In this document: piece by piece, positions 12,488-25,754 of the stretch | Layout of the letters: every line of letters begins with the position of its first letter | Numbering within the stretch: position 1 is the stretch's first letter | Assembly (NCBI RefSeq): GCF_003672135.1 | Contig: NC_039507.1 | Span: 10,416,290-10,480,289 of the forward strand | Length of the DNA stretch: 64,000 nucleotides | DNA from: Ooceraea biroi | Taxonomy: Eukaryota > Arthropoda > Insecta > Hymenoptera > Formicidae | Direction of reading: 5' to 3' | Notes under the pieces: model-generated | The model's database searches: none | The model's input: the letters and a program-made list of their open reading frames with translations, nothing else | Told to the model about the DNA's origin: nothing | Position numbers and translations under genes: made by a program

Positions 12488-15400
12488 AAAGAAACGGGGG
12501 AAACACGAGCACATTGTTGAAATTTTACGTCGCTCGCGATCCAAGAGCCGGGAGTGCGTCGCGCGCAGAGGGATATTAAAATATAATTGGCGTTTGTCCC
12601 CTGCGCGTGCAAAAGCGGTATCTAGTCACGCGTGGACCGACCGACCGTGGGTGTTATGCACGCCAGAGTACACCAGGCGCGCGCGGGGGTGATTCACCCT
12701 CTCTCTCTGTGTGTGCCGCACCGTAGTATGTCCCTACAGCCTTTCTCGCGGCACGGGACGGGACGTGGGTTGAGGTGGATGCATCTACCCTTGCCGACGC
12801 GGTGCGTAGATCCGCAAGCTCGTTTCACACGGAGAGCACCTTGCGATGAGATACAAGACTGAGACATGAGCGGCAAGTGAGCAGCGCGAGACACGAGCCA
12901 TTTATTTCGAAAGCGACGCAAGTGCAGTTTTGTGGGCACTGTGGGTTTCAATTGGACGCGGAATGACGGCATCTTGGAAATTGCACTTGCATCGCTCTCC
13001 AACGAAACGAGCCGTGTAATGGGACGAACGAAGAAAATGAAGCGCGTGCTTTCGTAAACTGAACAGGATGTTGTGGGAAACGTGAATAAAGATATCAGAG
13101 AGTCTGACTATATTCCGGAAATTAAAGCTGATTTACTACGCTAATGAAATAAACTCTTTGCACTCTGTAACTTATTTGTAACTATGATTCTATTTTTATT
13201 TTATTTTTATTCATGACGCGACTTTCAGAACAATGACGATCATCGAGCGCTCTCAACGATCGATCACGGTCGCACCATTCGACGGGACCGGACACGGTAT
13301 CGCTCAAACGGACGTTGACCTCATTCTGACCTATTAGCATTCTCAATGACAGTGGTTGATTAATAGTTATATCGATCAGATTGCCGAGTTGTGAAAAATG
13401 TGCTATCGCTTACAAAGATACACGAATTAAAGCGAGACCGTGATTGCATAATACAACATGTCCGATCAAACTGAAGTCAATGAGTCGCGAAGGTCAATCG
13501 TGGTTGCGACTTGTAAGAAACTCGGAGAAGTTTGCTCAAGTTATCTTCGTACTTCGCGAAAACTTCGGCGCAGATAACAGTCGCGAAGTGAAAACGAGTT
13601 TTAACAGACGCTCGAAATATTTAGCAGCAACGGTGGGAGGGCGTGAATGCTCCATCTGCTATAAATGTCCACGTCTGCGTGTACGCGCATGTTTGCAATT
13701 GGCTTGTCTTGTTGTTAATTAAAAAAAAGGCCTTGAAAAAAATGTGCAAGCAGCAATTGCAAGCATAATATTTGAAATGTGATAATAACGTGTTGTTATA
13801 TACTTTTAATCTTTAAAAATCTATTTTTAATAATTATGTAATGCTATGTTTTTTATTAAATTGTTAATTCATCAAAATGACAAAAATGATATTGCGCAAC
13901 ATACCTTACGGCATCTTTTACCTAAGCGTTATGTCTTTCATGCAACAGTCTACGGTATATGATACGGTATATGATGATATTTCTACATATTGCAATAACA
14001 ATTGGATAACACGAAAATGTGCTCTTGAAGATTCTTGAAGATTTTATTATCAAGAGAATTCGGAAATGCGAATTTAGGCGTGCGCTCGCGTTTTCGTATA
14101 TCCTAGAATCAGAAGAGCCGTCGCTGCAGGTCACGATGTGAACCCGGCTTTAGGAGATCCACGCGGTGGAAGTAACGCGTTTCGATTTTGCGTTAGCTCA
14201 GCTACGCGTGAATCCAGCCAAGGTCAAGTCGTTCCCCGTTTCCGAGCATCCCTCCGGCACTCGGGCAGGGCTCTTAAGATCGATTCCAACCAATTTTATA
14301 CGTAGGGTGGCCCGCTACAAAAGCACGATCACGGTAGGCGAGACACAATTATCCTCGTTTACACCTCCCGCTGTACCTGTTCTCTTGATCAGTCGTTATT
14401 AACTATTTTCATGAATTCTTGGTTCGTGTAGCTTAAATTCGTCATATTTCAAAATTGGATTTCTCTCTTTTTTTTTTTTTAAAATATTTTTTCTTCGATT
14501 GTTATTTATATTTAAATTTACTCTTTCTATAAAATGGAACAATCTACAAATTTGTTACTTCTTTCTTTTTGTATTTACATTATAGATTACATTCAATTAG
14601 ATATTATCTTCTTTAACAATTAGTACAAACGTGTAACTATTTTTATCAAACATACGCTTAACGAGCTGTTATCAATTTCTCACTTGTCTATCCGTTGATT
14701 ATTCATCGCCACTTGAGCAAACTTGAGGGAATAGCTTGGCTCTTGGTAGCAATAAACCAAAGATCAGAAAGGAGTTATTATTTGTCGACTCTTGTCCTCG
14801 AACATACTGTTGCGATAATATTGTTTGCGCTGGAAAGTTTATCTATCTATCTTCAAAAAGCAATTAATTATTTGCAATTTTGCTCAATTATCAATTCTTT
14901 ATATGACCTATTTCATTGCTAATACTTTCTAGACGTCTTATAGAAACAGTTTTATTTAAAAAATTAGTTAAAAATAATAAAATATCCTAGACCTTTAAGA
15001 TACACCACGAATAATATTAAAATAATATTGGCTTTTATAATTTATATTGTACGATTTTTATAAAAATTTCTATAAAATTGTAAATAAATAAAATTATACA
15101 AATAGTAGTATCATAAGAAAAATGTTTAAAAATTTAAATGCAAATCTCCAAAAACTTAATTTTATCAGAGAATGTTTCTTTTACCTACTTAATTCTCCAT
15201 ATTGTGGTCACTAATGGCCCTCTAAATGCGATCAAGTTGCCAGAAGATTCTCGCGTTCTTGGACGAACAGGTAGCCAAACCAGGTGAAGAGAAAGGCGAA
15301 GAAGCAACGGCGGGCAAAGAGTGGGAAAGGAAAAGAGAGCGGAGAGAAAGAGAGCCAGGTAGAGAAGGGCAAAACAAACAAATTAACGTCAGAGTCGCTT

Positions 15401-17724
15401 GTTTATTATTGGGTGGGGACACGGTAACCACGCCTTTGTCAAGCACGCCCTCCGAGAGCGTTACGTTCCCCCGCTGCCCCCCCTCGTTCTCCCCTCCATC
15501 ACTATCAACACCCCTGGTTCACTCGGCATCTCCCCACCCCGCACCGAGACGTTCGGGTGTACACGGTGGTGGAAGTGACGTCAGTAACCCCGATGCCGGG
15601 CATGCAACAGGCTGCTTTCGGCTGGCTACCGAAACCACCCGAACAGTTGCGCGCGACTTGCTCACTTGCCTTTAAATTTGACCATTGCCCGCGCCCCACG
15701 CATCCCAAAGAGCCACACTGCTCGGAAAGTCCACTCGACGCACAGCAACTTATGCTGCAAATTCCAAATAGGAATTTGTTAACATATTAATTTCTGAAAA
15801 TGTGTTTATTAAGCATATTTAACATGTATAGAATATACTTTAAAAGTTTTGTTTACAGGTAACGCGCTCTTTTTGGAATCATCATCATATTACTTTAGTG
15901 ATTGATAAATCATTCAATTGATCGTTTATGTCCTAAACTTGTTGAAATAATTAAAAATATTATTGCATTACCCTTTAAAGAAACTTCGAAATCAGTAATT
16001 AAAAAGCTATTCTTCAAAATTTATTATATGATCTTTTCAATACTAATATTGTGCTAATCTATTATCAGTTTCTTTCAAAAAATTTAAGACATTCATTATT
16101 AAGAAACGAATACTTCAGACATGCTTGCCACGAGAGCGGTCATCGATAAAGGAATGAGAAGGAGAGAATCGGAGGGAGGAGATGACTGTCTGGTTAGTCC
16201 AAGCGAATCTGGACTCGGTCGGCGAGAAGGCCGCCGCCACGCGGATTGTAAATTATACCGGGCAGATAGAGAGAAATTCATGCTCTGATGACGCAGCGTT
16301 AACCACTCTCCGGTCATGCGATGATCAAAGGTAACAGTAATGGTCCGTGAGAGGATATCCGCCTGTGTTTCGCCTAATATACTGCTCGCTAAATGCTGAC
16401 GCGATTTCGGCAGCCGGACGAGAGTGAGAGCCAACGAGGAGAGGGCGAGAGACGCGCAAAGGGGATGGAGGACCAAACGCATCGGACGAAGATGAGACAG
16501 AGAGGAGGGCACGAAAGTGTACGCTAGGAGAGCGCGTACGTGCGCGTGACGAAGAGAAACGCCATAAATTGTCGGAGCAACGTGTGCACAGCTAACCCGA
16601 GCACCCCGACGCACGCTCGAGCGAGAGATCGCGCTTACCGTGTGGCTTTCAAAAATTTCACACATTACCGATCCTCCCGCCGACCGTCCCGCGGTCCCCG
16701 GCTCGATCCATCATTTCGGCAGTTTACGGCGAACCCTGCACAAAATTACTCCGATAACGCCCTCAGCCGCTGCTCGTTTGTCTCTGGAGAGTGCGTGGGA
16801 CAGTTCTCTCTCTCACACACACTCTCTAAACAATGCTTATAATGGAATCTTTTAAATTGTTTCATAAATTGCTAAAAAACAATAGAGATGATTCTTATAC
16901 GTAATTTCCATTTTCATTAATGAATCAAATTATAAACACAATGAAAGTTCACCATAGATTAAGCAATAAGATAGTTGTGCGGTCAATAGCGAAATTATCC
17001 CATAATAATTATGGCCATCTATCCCGGAATTACCATATATGTGTTTAACTTATTTTGCACTTAGTCTTGTTTCTTGTTTTGCGATTGTCCCCCGAGTTCC
17101 CTGTACAACTCGTACTCGTTATACATACGAGTCTTTCCCCTAAAATGTCCTCACATAAATCTCGCAGGGCTCAACGTGCGTTTCCGACAATTTTGCATAG
17201 TCAAACACACATGTACGCGTATGTCCGAGGGTTGTTGAAAAAACCGTAATAAAGCTGGAGAACACGACAGTGCCCCGTGCGTATTCCGGGGGCGTCGAAT
17301 AATGGGATCTCCGAGTACACGGTAGTATCGGTATAATAGTGTTTCTCTCTCCCCCCCTGGCACAATGGGTCGGCCAGGTCAAGTGTGCGCACACTAATCA
17401 TGTTCCTGGTCAGAGAGCGGAGGTCCGAAAATGTACTGACGAAATGCGAACTATGCACGAATCACAATGCCTGGCTCGCACTCTCGGCCAGATGCCACAG
17501 AGCATTCTGCGTGATGCTGCCCTACGGACGGTATGCGAAGGCCCTGGATGTTGGAACGCGCGTTTTCCCGGGCTACGTATCGATCATCCTCCTATATGCC
17601 GATGCCGGGGACTATTAGCGCGTGTAGTTGCCTGCGCTTCATTTTATGCTGCTCTTTAGAAATTTCGTTATGCTCGGTATAGTACTTTTCGCGAAAACAC
17701 GGATGAATCACCCTCTGTATCTAT

Positions 17725-17775
17725 CTTTTTCTATTTTATTCTATTATTTTATTTTATTTTATTTTATTCTATTAT
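17725..17775. repeat. (ATTTT)n low-complexity tract
   Basis: Imperfect ATTTT/ATTCT pentamer array of about 50 bases. Confidence 0.85.
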
Positions 17776-18789
17776 TAATATCTGTTCTCTGTAAAAATTG
17801 CGAAAATACGAAAATATAGAACAAACGTGTTTTGTGCTCTTTTCTCTCTTTTAAAATATGATTATGTAATTAAACCAATACAGTTAAAAAGTTTGTTTGC
17901 ATTTGTTTTCAGAATCCTGCAGGATGTTTAACGCAGCGAAGATTGCGTCCCATTATCCGTTTCATTGCGTGCGGGAGACTGCGCGGTGTCACGCAGGAGA
18001 GACGTGAGCTATTGTGGGAAGACGACGCGAGTAGCCAAAAAGCCAATAGCACCCACCACCTGTGTCACAAGAGCCTTGTGAGCATTGCGAGAGTTATTCG
18101 ACCGCTTTCAAGATCCAAGGAATCGTCGTCGAGAGTTTTCCCACATAAACCTGAAGAGGGATCGCGCGCGAGAGCAAGGGGGCGGATGTGTCGCGCGAGA
18201 AATCACAATAAAGACTTTCGGTCACTGTTGTGGGATTCGTGTCGAGAGTGACAAAAGACTCGACTCGCGATGCGAAAGAGTAAAAAGGACTATTGTCCGC
18301 GGATTGGGTGGCGGCGGGGAGGGAGAGAGATAGAAAACGCGTGGGATAAGGGAGGATTAAAATCGAGTACCCCTCCTCGAGGGATATTAAGCCGTCCCTT
18401 ATTATAGATAGGATAGTTCTTTTTTTGTGCAACTGCATGCGCAGATGACTCTCGGAGCTTACGGATGATAAAATGGGATTAAACGTACATAAAGATACGC
18501 GTGTAACCATCGTTTACATGCGCATAAATATCCCATGGCTTATAACTATATATTATACTACTAAACAAATGCAAATTTTTGCTTACTTTGTATTTGGGAA
18601 TAAGTATATGCACACACATATATTTTCCTTAATAAAAACTTTTTAAAAAAATTATATATTTGTAAGTCATTAAAAAGACAGAAGCTTGCGTAATAAACAC
18701 AGGTTTACAGTAAACGAGAACAGCTCCAAACACGTCTCAAACGTTCGAGCTTGAGAATTACCCTGTGAAACACGCGAAACGAGAGGGAC

Positions 18790-18857
18790 GAGCCGGGAGA
18801 AAGGAAAAGAGAGAAAGAGAGAGCGAGAGACAATGAGAGAGAAAGAGAGAGAGAGCT
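18790..18857. repeat. Purine (GA)n tract
   Basis: Imperfect GA/GAAA run of about 65 bases, broken by CAAT near 18831. Confidence 0.85.
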
Positions 18858-19124
18858 TGAGGGGGTGTCTTTGAATGGGTAAGTTCCGGATTTAAAATCC
18901 CGGGCTCCACTCGAAATCGCGTTACCAAACGTGTCTCCGCACCCTTCGCAGCGTGCGAAGGGATTAAGAGTGCCTACATAAAGTTCTCCGCCTATTTCCA
19001 CGATACTCACCGCGGGGTGTTCTTGGGTAACCGCAGATGCGTTGCGTCCAAGTCTCACACTCGAGTCCCAAGTCTGTAAGCGTATAAATGCGTCGCTCTC
19101 CTCATCGCCGTCCTCATCCTCATC

Positions 19125-19143
19125 CGTCGTCGTCGTCGTCGTC
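19125..19143. repeat. (CGT)n trinucleotide repeat
   Basis: Six CGT units, preceded by a CATC-rich imperfect tract from about 19102. Confidence 0.85.
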
Positions 19144-19689
19144 CTTGCAGAAGGGATAACCGACGCGAGTGTGCGCGTGTCGTCGAGTGCGCTGGCAAAC
19201 GCACGCGGCAACGTAATGCGAAATGAAGGGCCTCAAACGAACGGCAACGTACGGCCCTTCCACCCTTGGCGCGAACAAAGAAGGAAGAGAAAAAGCGGGA
19301 ACCACCTGTCTTCCGATGTGCAGTAATTTAATTTCAAAGCACGCGCGCGCCCGCAACGCGCGCGCGAAGAAACGGGAAATGCAATTAGAGACAGTGCTAA
19401 CTACTCGAGTCCTTGCGCGATATAATTAGCTTCGTTGAGCTCGCGCTCTCTACGGAAGGAAGGCGAAAAGGAGAGCTTCAGGATTTATATCGGCTCTTTA
19501 CCTTCGCCACGTTTGATTCTGTTCAGCCGGGCGGCGAATAAAGCGCGCCGTAAGATGCGCCGCAAGGTGGCAAGAATAACGTTGTACCGCGCGAAAGGAA
19601 GATCTTAAGCGCATCTGTTTTTGTTTCTAAGCAAGTAATTTGTTATTAAATTATTCGTTAGTACTAACAGCGTTGTGCAGTATCTAGGC

Positions 19690-19815
19690 ACTGTAACTAG
19701 GTACAAATTTACGTACCTAGTTACTGTACCGAGGTACTTTTTTTCTGGTACCTATACCTAGGTACAATTTCTTGTGTACCGGTAAAATGTACCTAAATAT
19801 AGGTACATTTTAGTT
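19690..19815. repeat. Cluster of GTACCTA-based hairpins
   Basis: Two perfect inverted repeats are seen: GTAACTAGGTAC (19693-19704) with GTACCTAGTTAC (19713-19724), spacer 8; and TAAAATGTACCTA (19783-19795) with TAGGTACATTTTA (19800-19812), spacer 4. Between them are more GGTAC/GTACC copies, including a GTACCTA...TAGGTAC pair at 19748-19765. The motif is not repeated elsewhere nearby. It has no coding capacity and may be a transposon fragment. Confidence 0.6.
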
Positions 19816-22800
19816 TTTTAGTTACTTTTTGGATGATACTTTCTGTGTAGCTCTAGTGTAGGGCAACAAATTTTAACACCGCGCCGTGACGAGATAATTT
19901 GTCCGATAACAATTTTGAATGTTTGATATTTTTGAAATATAATGCATAAATATTAAATAAATTATTTGAATAAAACTAATTAATAGCTTTATAAGCACAT
20001 CACAACATTTTGTTTGTTACTCTTAGATTGTTAAATCCCATCAGAATTTAAGTAAATTTGTCTATCTGCATTTCTATCTAATTATATCTAAACTATTAGA
20101 AACATTTTTATGCATTTATGTGAAGCGTTTTCCAATCATTATCAGCCTGCACGAGACATAGTGTTTCAATCACCGCTTCACGGTGGTCCATTTCCCATCG
20201 TCCGTCGTCTGTCGCCTGCTTGGAAAATATCGTAGCTTCGTATAAAGTATCTCGATCGGTCTGGCGCATGACCGGTCGACGATGGGTCATCCAATACTCT
20301 ACGGCAAACTTTTTTGTGCCCCGGGATGCCTATGACTCGCTCCACAAGAGAGATCCGTCCATCGTCCGTCTCGTCGTAAGCAGCAAAGCCTTTATGGGTT
20401 CCCGGCGTAATATTACGCTTCTGGGTGGCTCGCCCCCTCGACGACAAATTCCTCGTTTTCGCTCGCGCGCTCCTATCCATTTCCCTGTTAAACCGTTCGA
20501 TAATCGTAAACGTCATCGAAAAAGTTACTCCACGAACGAGACATATCGTAGGGGGTTGAGATTGCATGCGGCTGAGTCCACCTTTGCACGACAATAAATA
20601 AGGGTATTGTAGTATCGCTCGATGTTCAAGAATATAATTTTATTTTGACATTTATCTATTTTTCTGATTAATCTTCACAACGTTTCATTCATATCTTATT
20701 GATAGCATAGAATTCTTTGAAGAAAATTAACGAGTATTGACAAAATTAGATATGTAAACTTTTTGATTTTTAGTCGTCAGATGTGCGCGCGATAAGTCGT
20801 ATTACGAGAGTAACTTTTCATAGGAATGACAGAATCGTGCCAGCGAGGAAGGTGTCGAAGCAAATAAATGTAATGGTGATACGATGCATGTTCGATCACT
20901 AACTATAACCGATCGTTGATCGAGTTCGTGACTCGACGGACATTAATGAGATCGAGCAGCGTGACATTCTCGTGTGCGGTGAACGTGCGTGTAAGAGATA
21001 TGCGCGCAAGGATATCTTTAATGTCGCGTAAAAGAGTATTGCGGACAGAAAATGTCTACAATTTTCCATGCCTGTTATTCTCAAGGATCGCTTTTTAATC
21101 GCGATTAAATGAACTCCATTCATCTATGAACTCTTTAACAATCTTGGGGTTTTCAAATCTTTGAATTTCACAAGAGATTGACGAAGAAAATAATTTTCCT
21201 GAAGGGGATCTGCCAGGCGACGATTCGATCGCGGATTGTTCTCGAAACGAGTCATCATCGATCTCGCCCGTCAGCGCGTAGATCGCATTCGTTCCGCTCT
21301 CGAGATCTCCCGTCAGCTACAATGAAGAAACAGTCATCGTAGCCGCGCGTAACACGTATCGTGCGCGCATAATCGCGACAAACACGTCCGGTTCGACTCA
21401 CACGAGCCGAACGCCCAAGTAGACAGCGGTCCGCAACGAATCGCACAAAAGCCTGACATCTCCATCGCGAGGCGCGATGGAAACGAGAACGAACGGGCCC
21501 CGCCAGAGTCACGCCCATCGCGACCCATTGTCTGTCGGACACGTCGTTCCGCCGAGATTTATCGTTCGGGGTCCTCTCTCTCGTCATTATCCACGCTCGA
21601 TTCGCGACGATTATCGAGCTCGTCGCACCGTCCCTCCCACGGAATTTGTTTTTGCCACTGAGTCCCCGCCATCCGAGCCAACGTCCGTCGTCGGTTGCAA
21701 ACATACATGTCATCATGTTAATCCTCACGGATTCACACTTGGTCTGCTCGCGTTTCGCTGCCACCATTCGAAATTTTCGCACATAATTCCGCGAAAAGTC
21801 GCTTTTACAATTTTCTACTCTAAAAAGCTTCTGAAGCGTTAAAGAAGAATACGAGAAAGCAGCGAATAATTCAGTTATGTGAATACCTCGGTTCATCAAT
21901 TTTAAGTAAATAGCATTGTGATAAAATCGAGACTCTGAAATGTTAAAATTCCCTTCTTCCACATTGCGAACAAAAATAAAATTAATTGCGTAACAAGACA
22001 TTTCTTTCTTATCGCACCCACGATAATAAAGGATACGTGAATACAGGGCGCAGAAGAGTGTCGAATAATGGACAAAATTTGTCGCATGCTGGTCATTCGT
22101 CGGAAGAACGAGATTTATCGTCCGAGAACGAGTGTCTCGTTATTCCGTGCACCGAATTCGCTGGACGTTTGCGCCGGGCCATCGGATCACGGCCATCGTC
22201 AATTTTGCTTTCGACGTAACTGCCGTGGCGAGAGATTCGCGAACGGTTGCCGGCGTGGACGCCGTGAACGCTGTTATTAGCATGCCGAACGATGTTGCGA
22301 GGAGCGAGAACGTCGATCCGGCAAGCGTACGCGCCATTAATCCGCGCGCCAAATTACAGGCCACGCTGTGATGCTCAATGGTCCGCGCGCGATTCCCCCG
22401 CGCCGTGCTTACTTTTCACGCGTAGGTCGAACGCGGTTTTGCATCGACGATGAATCTCCGAGGAATCTTCAGTGGATGAAATCCCAAACGGAACGAATTT
22501 CCTCTCTCTTCCGAGCAAGACCTCATGATCGCTTAATGTTTTCTATATTTCCTCGCCTCAAGCTTCGTCAGCTGTAAAAAATTGAGAGGAAATTAATTCC
22601 TCAACATTTATGCGCGAGGGGGAGTTTCTCCCTTAAGCAGAAGAGTAACTCTCGATTATTTTATCTTTTTCGGGAATTATTAAGTGTGAGAAAATACCGA
22701 ATGTAGAATCCAACTATTTAACGTTTCATCAAACATTTTTATCTAAATCCGAAGCAGAAACATTGCAGAGACATAGCGTGGGCCGGAATCGATACATGGG

Positions 22801-23039
22801 ATATCGATACAGATAGCCCATAAAAAATTTTAGTTTTCTCCAAGAATATATTGTGCTATTGCAAAGATTTACACAATCGAAGCTTCTCGAAAACACATGT
22901 CTGCTCGCGTATCCCGCGGAGCGGCCGCAAAGGATATCCTCCGCACGCGCGATTCCACGAGGGAACGCGGAGATACGCGGAGAGCAGGATTGCGTTGGCA
23001 CACACGTGCATGCACACACGCGTACTCCCGTTATCCGAG

Positions 23040-23362
23040 TCTACAGGCGAACGAGGAGCGAGAGCGACGAAGTCGCACTTAACAAGAAGCGAGACGGGGG
23101 ATATGACGAGGGCGCGGAGATCGGGGGTGGCAGCGGGGGAGGAAGTTGCGCGCGGAGGTGGCTCGCGTGGGTGGCGGCGGCGGTGGCGGCGGTGAGGTAG
23201 TCATGACGACCGCAGCGACCAATCATCCGGAAGTAACGCAGCGCGAGATAACTCTGCATCCAATCAGGTTTAAAGCGGGGACGGGGCTGGCCATCCCCCG
23301 CAGAAAATCACCCCCGTAGCGAAATTTCCACCGTACGAGGGTAGATATACAAGACGACAGAC
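23040..23362 (+). promoter_or_regulatory. Promoter-like CpG block with two CCAAT boxes and an ETS motif
   Basis: CpG-rich sequence with CCAAT at 23219-23223, CCGGAAGT (ETS/GABP type) at 23227-23234, and a second CCAAT at 23260-23264, within 46 bases. A long pyrimidine tract follows. The plus-strand ATGs after it (23470 and 23581) open only frames of 18 and 32 codons. The combination is typical of CpG promoters in animals; no transcript is visible here, so its role is inferred. Confidence 0.35.
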
Positions 23363-23452
23363 GGCTCTCTTCGTCTCTCTCTTTCTCTTTCTCTCTTCCT
23401 CCCCACCCTCTCTCTCTTTTTTCTCCTCTCTCTCTCTCTTTCTATCGCGATC
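23363..23452. repeat. Polypyrimidine (CT)n tract
   Basis: About 90 bases almost wholly C and T, directly downstream (plus sense) of a promoter-like CpG block with CCAAT and ETS motifs. Confidence 0.9.
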
Positions 23453-25634
23453 TACTCTCGAAACCGGGATGACGGCAGTACGATGGCGGTTGTTATCCCT
23501 CCTCCAGCTTTTTTTCGTCTTTTAATTCATAACCTTCGACCGCCAGTGATAACCTGCAGGTTGCTGATAAGACAGCCGTGATGTCTAGGGAGAGAATGTT
23601 TGGGGTGGAGGAACGCGAGAGGATAACGGCGTCGGTGGCTGATGAGCTCCGTGAAACTCGAAGATCGGGTTCTATATAGACGAAAGAAAAAGGCTAAGCG
23701 GAGAGAGTTTCCGGCACGGGCATCTAATCTTCAGGAGTCGTTCTTCGTGGATTGCCCGATCTTGCTGCGCTGTCCATGTTTGCCTCTACGTATCGTTTTT
23801 CGTTTTGTACGACGGATTAACCGGAGAAACAAAAATATTTGTTAATAATACCCAAACATTTTCCTAATTTCCGGCTATTTTAAATATATTTATTAATAAT
23901 ATTTATATATTTTGGATACTCGTTTCTATCGCCGGTATTTATTACTGTACAAAAGATATTTTATGTATGAAAATCTCTTTTATATACGCGATATACAGGG
24001 AGCGGGGATAATATAAATTAAATGATCTAACAATGAAATATTATAATTTGTCTAATAAAGAGAATTTAAATAAAATATAAATATAATATAATATGAAATT
24101 TTCATTGTTTAATATTTTCCAAATTTTACATGCATTTAGCACCTTATATTACGTTTCGTCAACAAAAGACATCTTTCGCGATGCGCTCAAGGGATGCACG
24201 TGTAACGCGATGTACCGTCTACTCGTTCTGTCTCAAGTTACTCCGCAGGAAGAAAGAAACACAGCTTACGCGTAAACGCGCCATTGTATGTACATCGAAA
24301 ATGCGTTTATGGTCTGGCAGCGGGCCGATAAGAAGCCCCATAAAACGAACGGCGCCCCGTAAGTGTTCGCGGCGTAACTTTGACTCCTCCTACAGTACCG
24401 CTGGTCGTCCGAGCTATATCTCGCATTTGTCACGTTTATCGACTTCGCGCCGTGTACTCCGCACGGTTTCACCGTGACACAGTTCGACGCGCAACGAACC
24501 CCACCGCTTTTCACCGCGTTGCACGAACGGAAGGGTGTTACTCTCAAACTGGAAACTTGTAATCCTTATCCAATCGAAGTACCCGCTACGACAATGCTAC
24601 AAATCTCGAGTTACTGTTGTATTACCAATAAGCTGAGCTAAGTGGTTGACTTGTTTGATTGTAATTATCCCTTCGAAACAGTCAGATAAAATAAAATTGC
24701 TGATACCAAAGTTTTAACGAAAAATGTTTATGATAAAAATGTATATAGTTCTCGAGTAAAATGAGAAAAATAAATACTCATTTGGTAGACGCATAAAAAT
24801 GTATAGTACGTAATACGAGATGTACGATATTATCTCAATATTTATGCATGATTTACTCACACAACAATTATATATTTAAGATATTTGCTCTATACATCTG
24901 CAAATGATAATAGTGAAAATATTGCAGATAAGAAAAATATTGAAAAACTTTGAAAGTCACAGCGCGCGCGTATTTGGATATTTAATATATCATATATTTA
25001 AGGATATCTCCTGGATATTTAGATTATATGGGCTACACTGCACCGTCGCTCTCGCGGAAAATTTTCTCCGAGCGGCTCTCGCTCGGCAAATCTCGCGCGA
25101 GATCGAATTGCTAATTCGCTCCGCGTCTTCTTGATTACGATACAGGCCCATGGGAGCGGAAGGAAATGAAGGAAGAAAAAAAATGCTCTCTTTTTCTCTC
25201 TATCTCTATCCTCGCTCTCTGTCCACGTCGTGGCGTGCCACCCCCGCACGGCGGGACGGATGGATGAATTCCATCGTTATCGAGTCGCACTCCCGTTTTA
25301 CAAACGGGGCAGGCCTCACCCCGCCCGCAAAGTCTCTCGGCCGAACGTGCATATTTCCATTTGGCACGCCTCGCCGGGCGCCTGATTTTATTAAAAACCC
25401 CCGTAACCCGATTTCGCGCTCTCCCACGGGGAATAAAATGTTTCTTTTGTGCTCACGAATCGCTTTCCGCAAGGTGAACGCGATAATTTTCGATGCTCCG
25501 TCGATATATGCTGGCCGCACCGTTTTTTTTCGTAGTGCATCAAGTAATCATTCTTGGAAACTTCTCTAGTCTAATATACAAATATGTTACTTGTTAAAAA
25601 ATACATGAGTATTAGATATATGAAAACATACTTT

Positions 25635-25754
25635 AGGTCTGTTCTTTTTAACTGCACTGCTGAACTGGTGCAATAAGTTAGAGTGAGAAAAAATATACTT
25701 GTCTCACATAACGTATTGCACTAGTTCAGCAGTACAGCTAAAAAGAACAGACCT
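25635..25754. mobile_element. 120-bp fold-back element (MITE-like)
   Basis: Outer arms of 41 bases (25635-25675 and 25714-25754) starting AGGTCTGTTCTTTTTA are inverted copies with about three mismatches. The inner part continues the pairing (GTGAGA with TCTCAC), so nearly the whole element folds into one stem with a small AT-rich loop. It has no coding capacity. TTT lies on both sides, which could be a 3-bp target duplication but may be chance. The family cannot be named from this copy alone. Confidence 0.7.

Larger units (their letters stand above)
11851..19689. other. No gene recognised apart from the weak frame at 12299-12487
   Basis: Alternating AT-rich stretches and CpG-rich blocks (12540-13020, 15220-15760, 16100-16800, 17920-18350). 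A 40-base inverted repeat (CAAGGTTA...TAACCTTG) lies at about 12192-12231. Frames in the GC blocks, such as 17385-17618 plus and 15226-15675 plus, match no family I know. Confidence 0.55.
19816..25634. other. No gene recognised
   Basis: AT-rich around 19900-20100, 23830-24130 and 24640-25020; CpG-rich at 20150-20600, 21230-21700, 22080-22500 and 23040-23650. The ORFs in the CpG parts overlap on both strands and are Arg-rich, as expected by chance. Confidence 0.55.

Noticed and set aside
17385..17618. 77-codon plus frame with several Cys
   Set aside because: The Cys spacing fits no zinc-finger pattern I know, and neighbouring frames are open as well.
21255..22001. 248-codon minus frame, the longest in the window
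   Set aside because: No recognisable motif, Arg-rich in its GC part, overlapped by open frames on the other strand and without consistent codon use.
23470..23526. 18-codon plus frame resembling a signal peptide, after the CCAAT/ETS block
   Set aside because: It ends at a stop with no usable splice donor before it, so it cannot be a signal-peptide exon.
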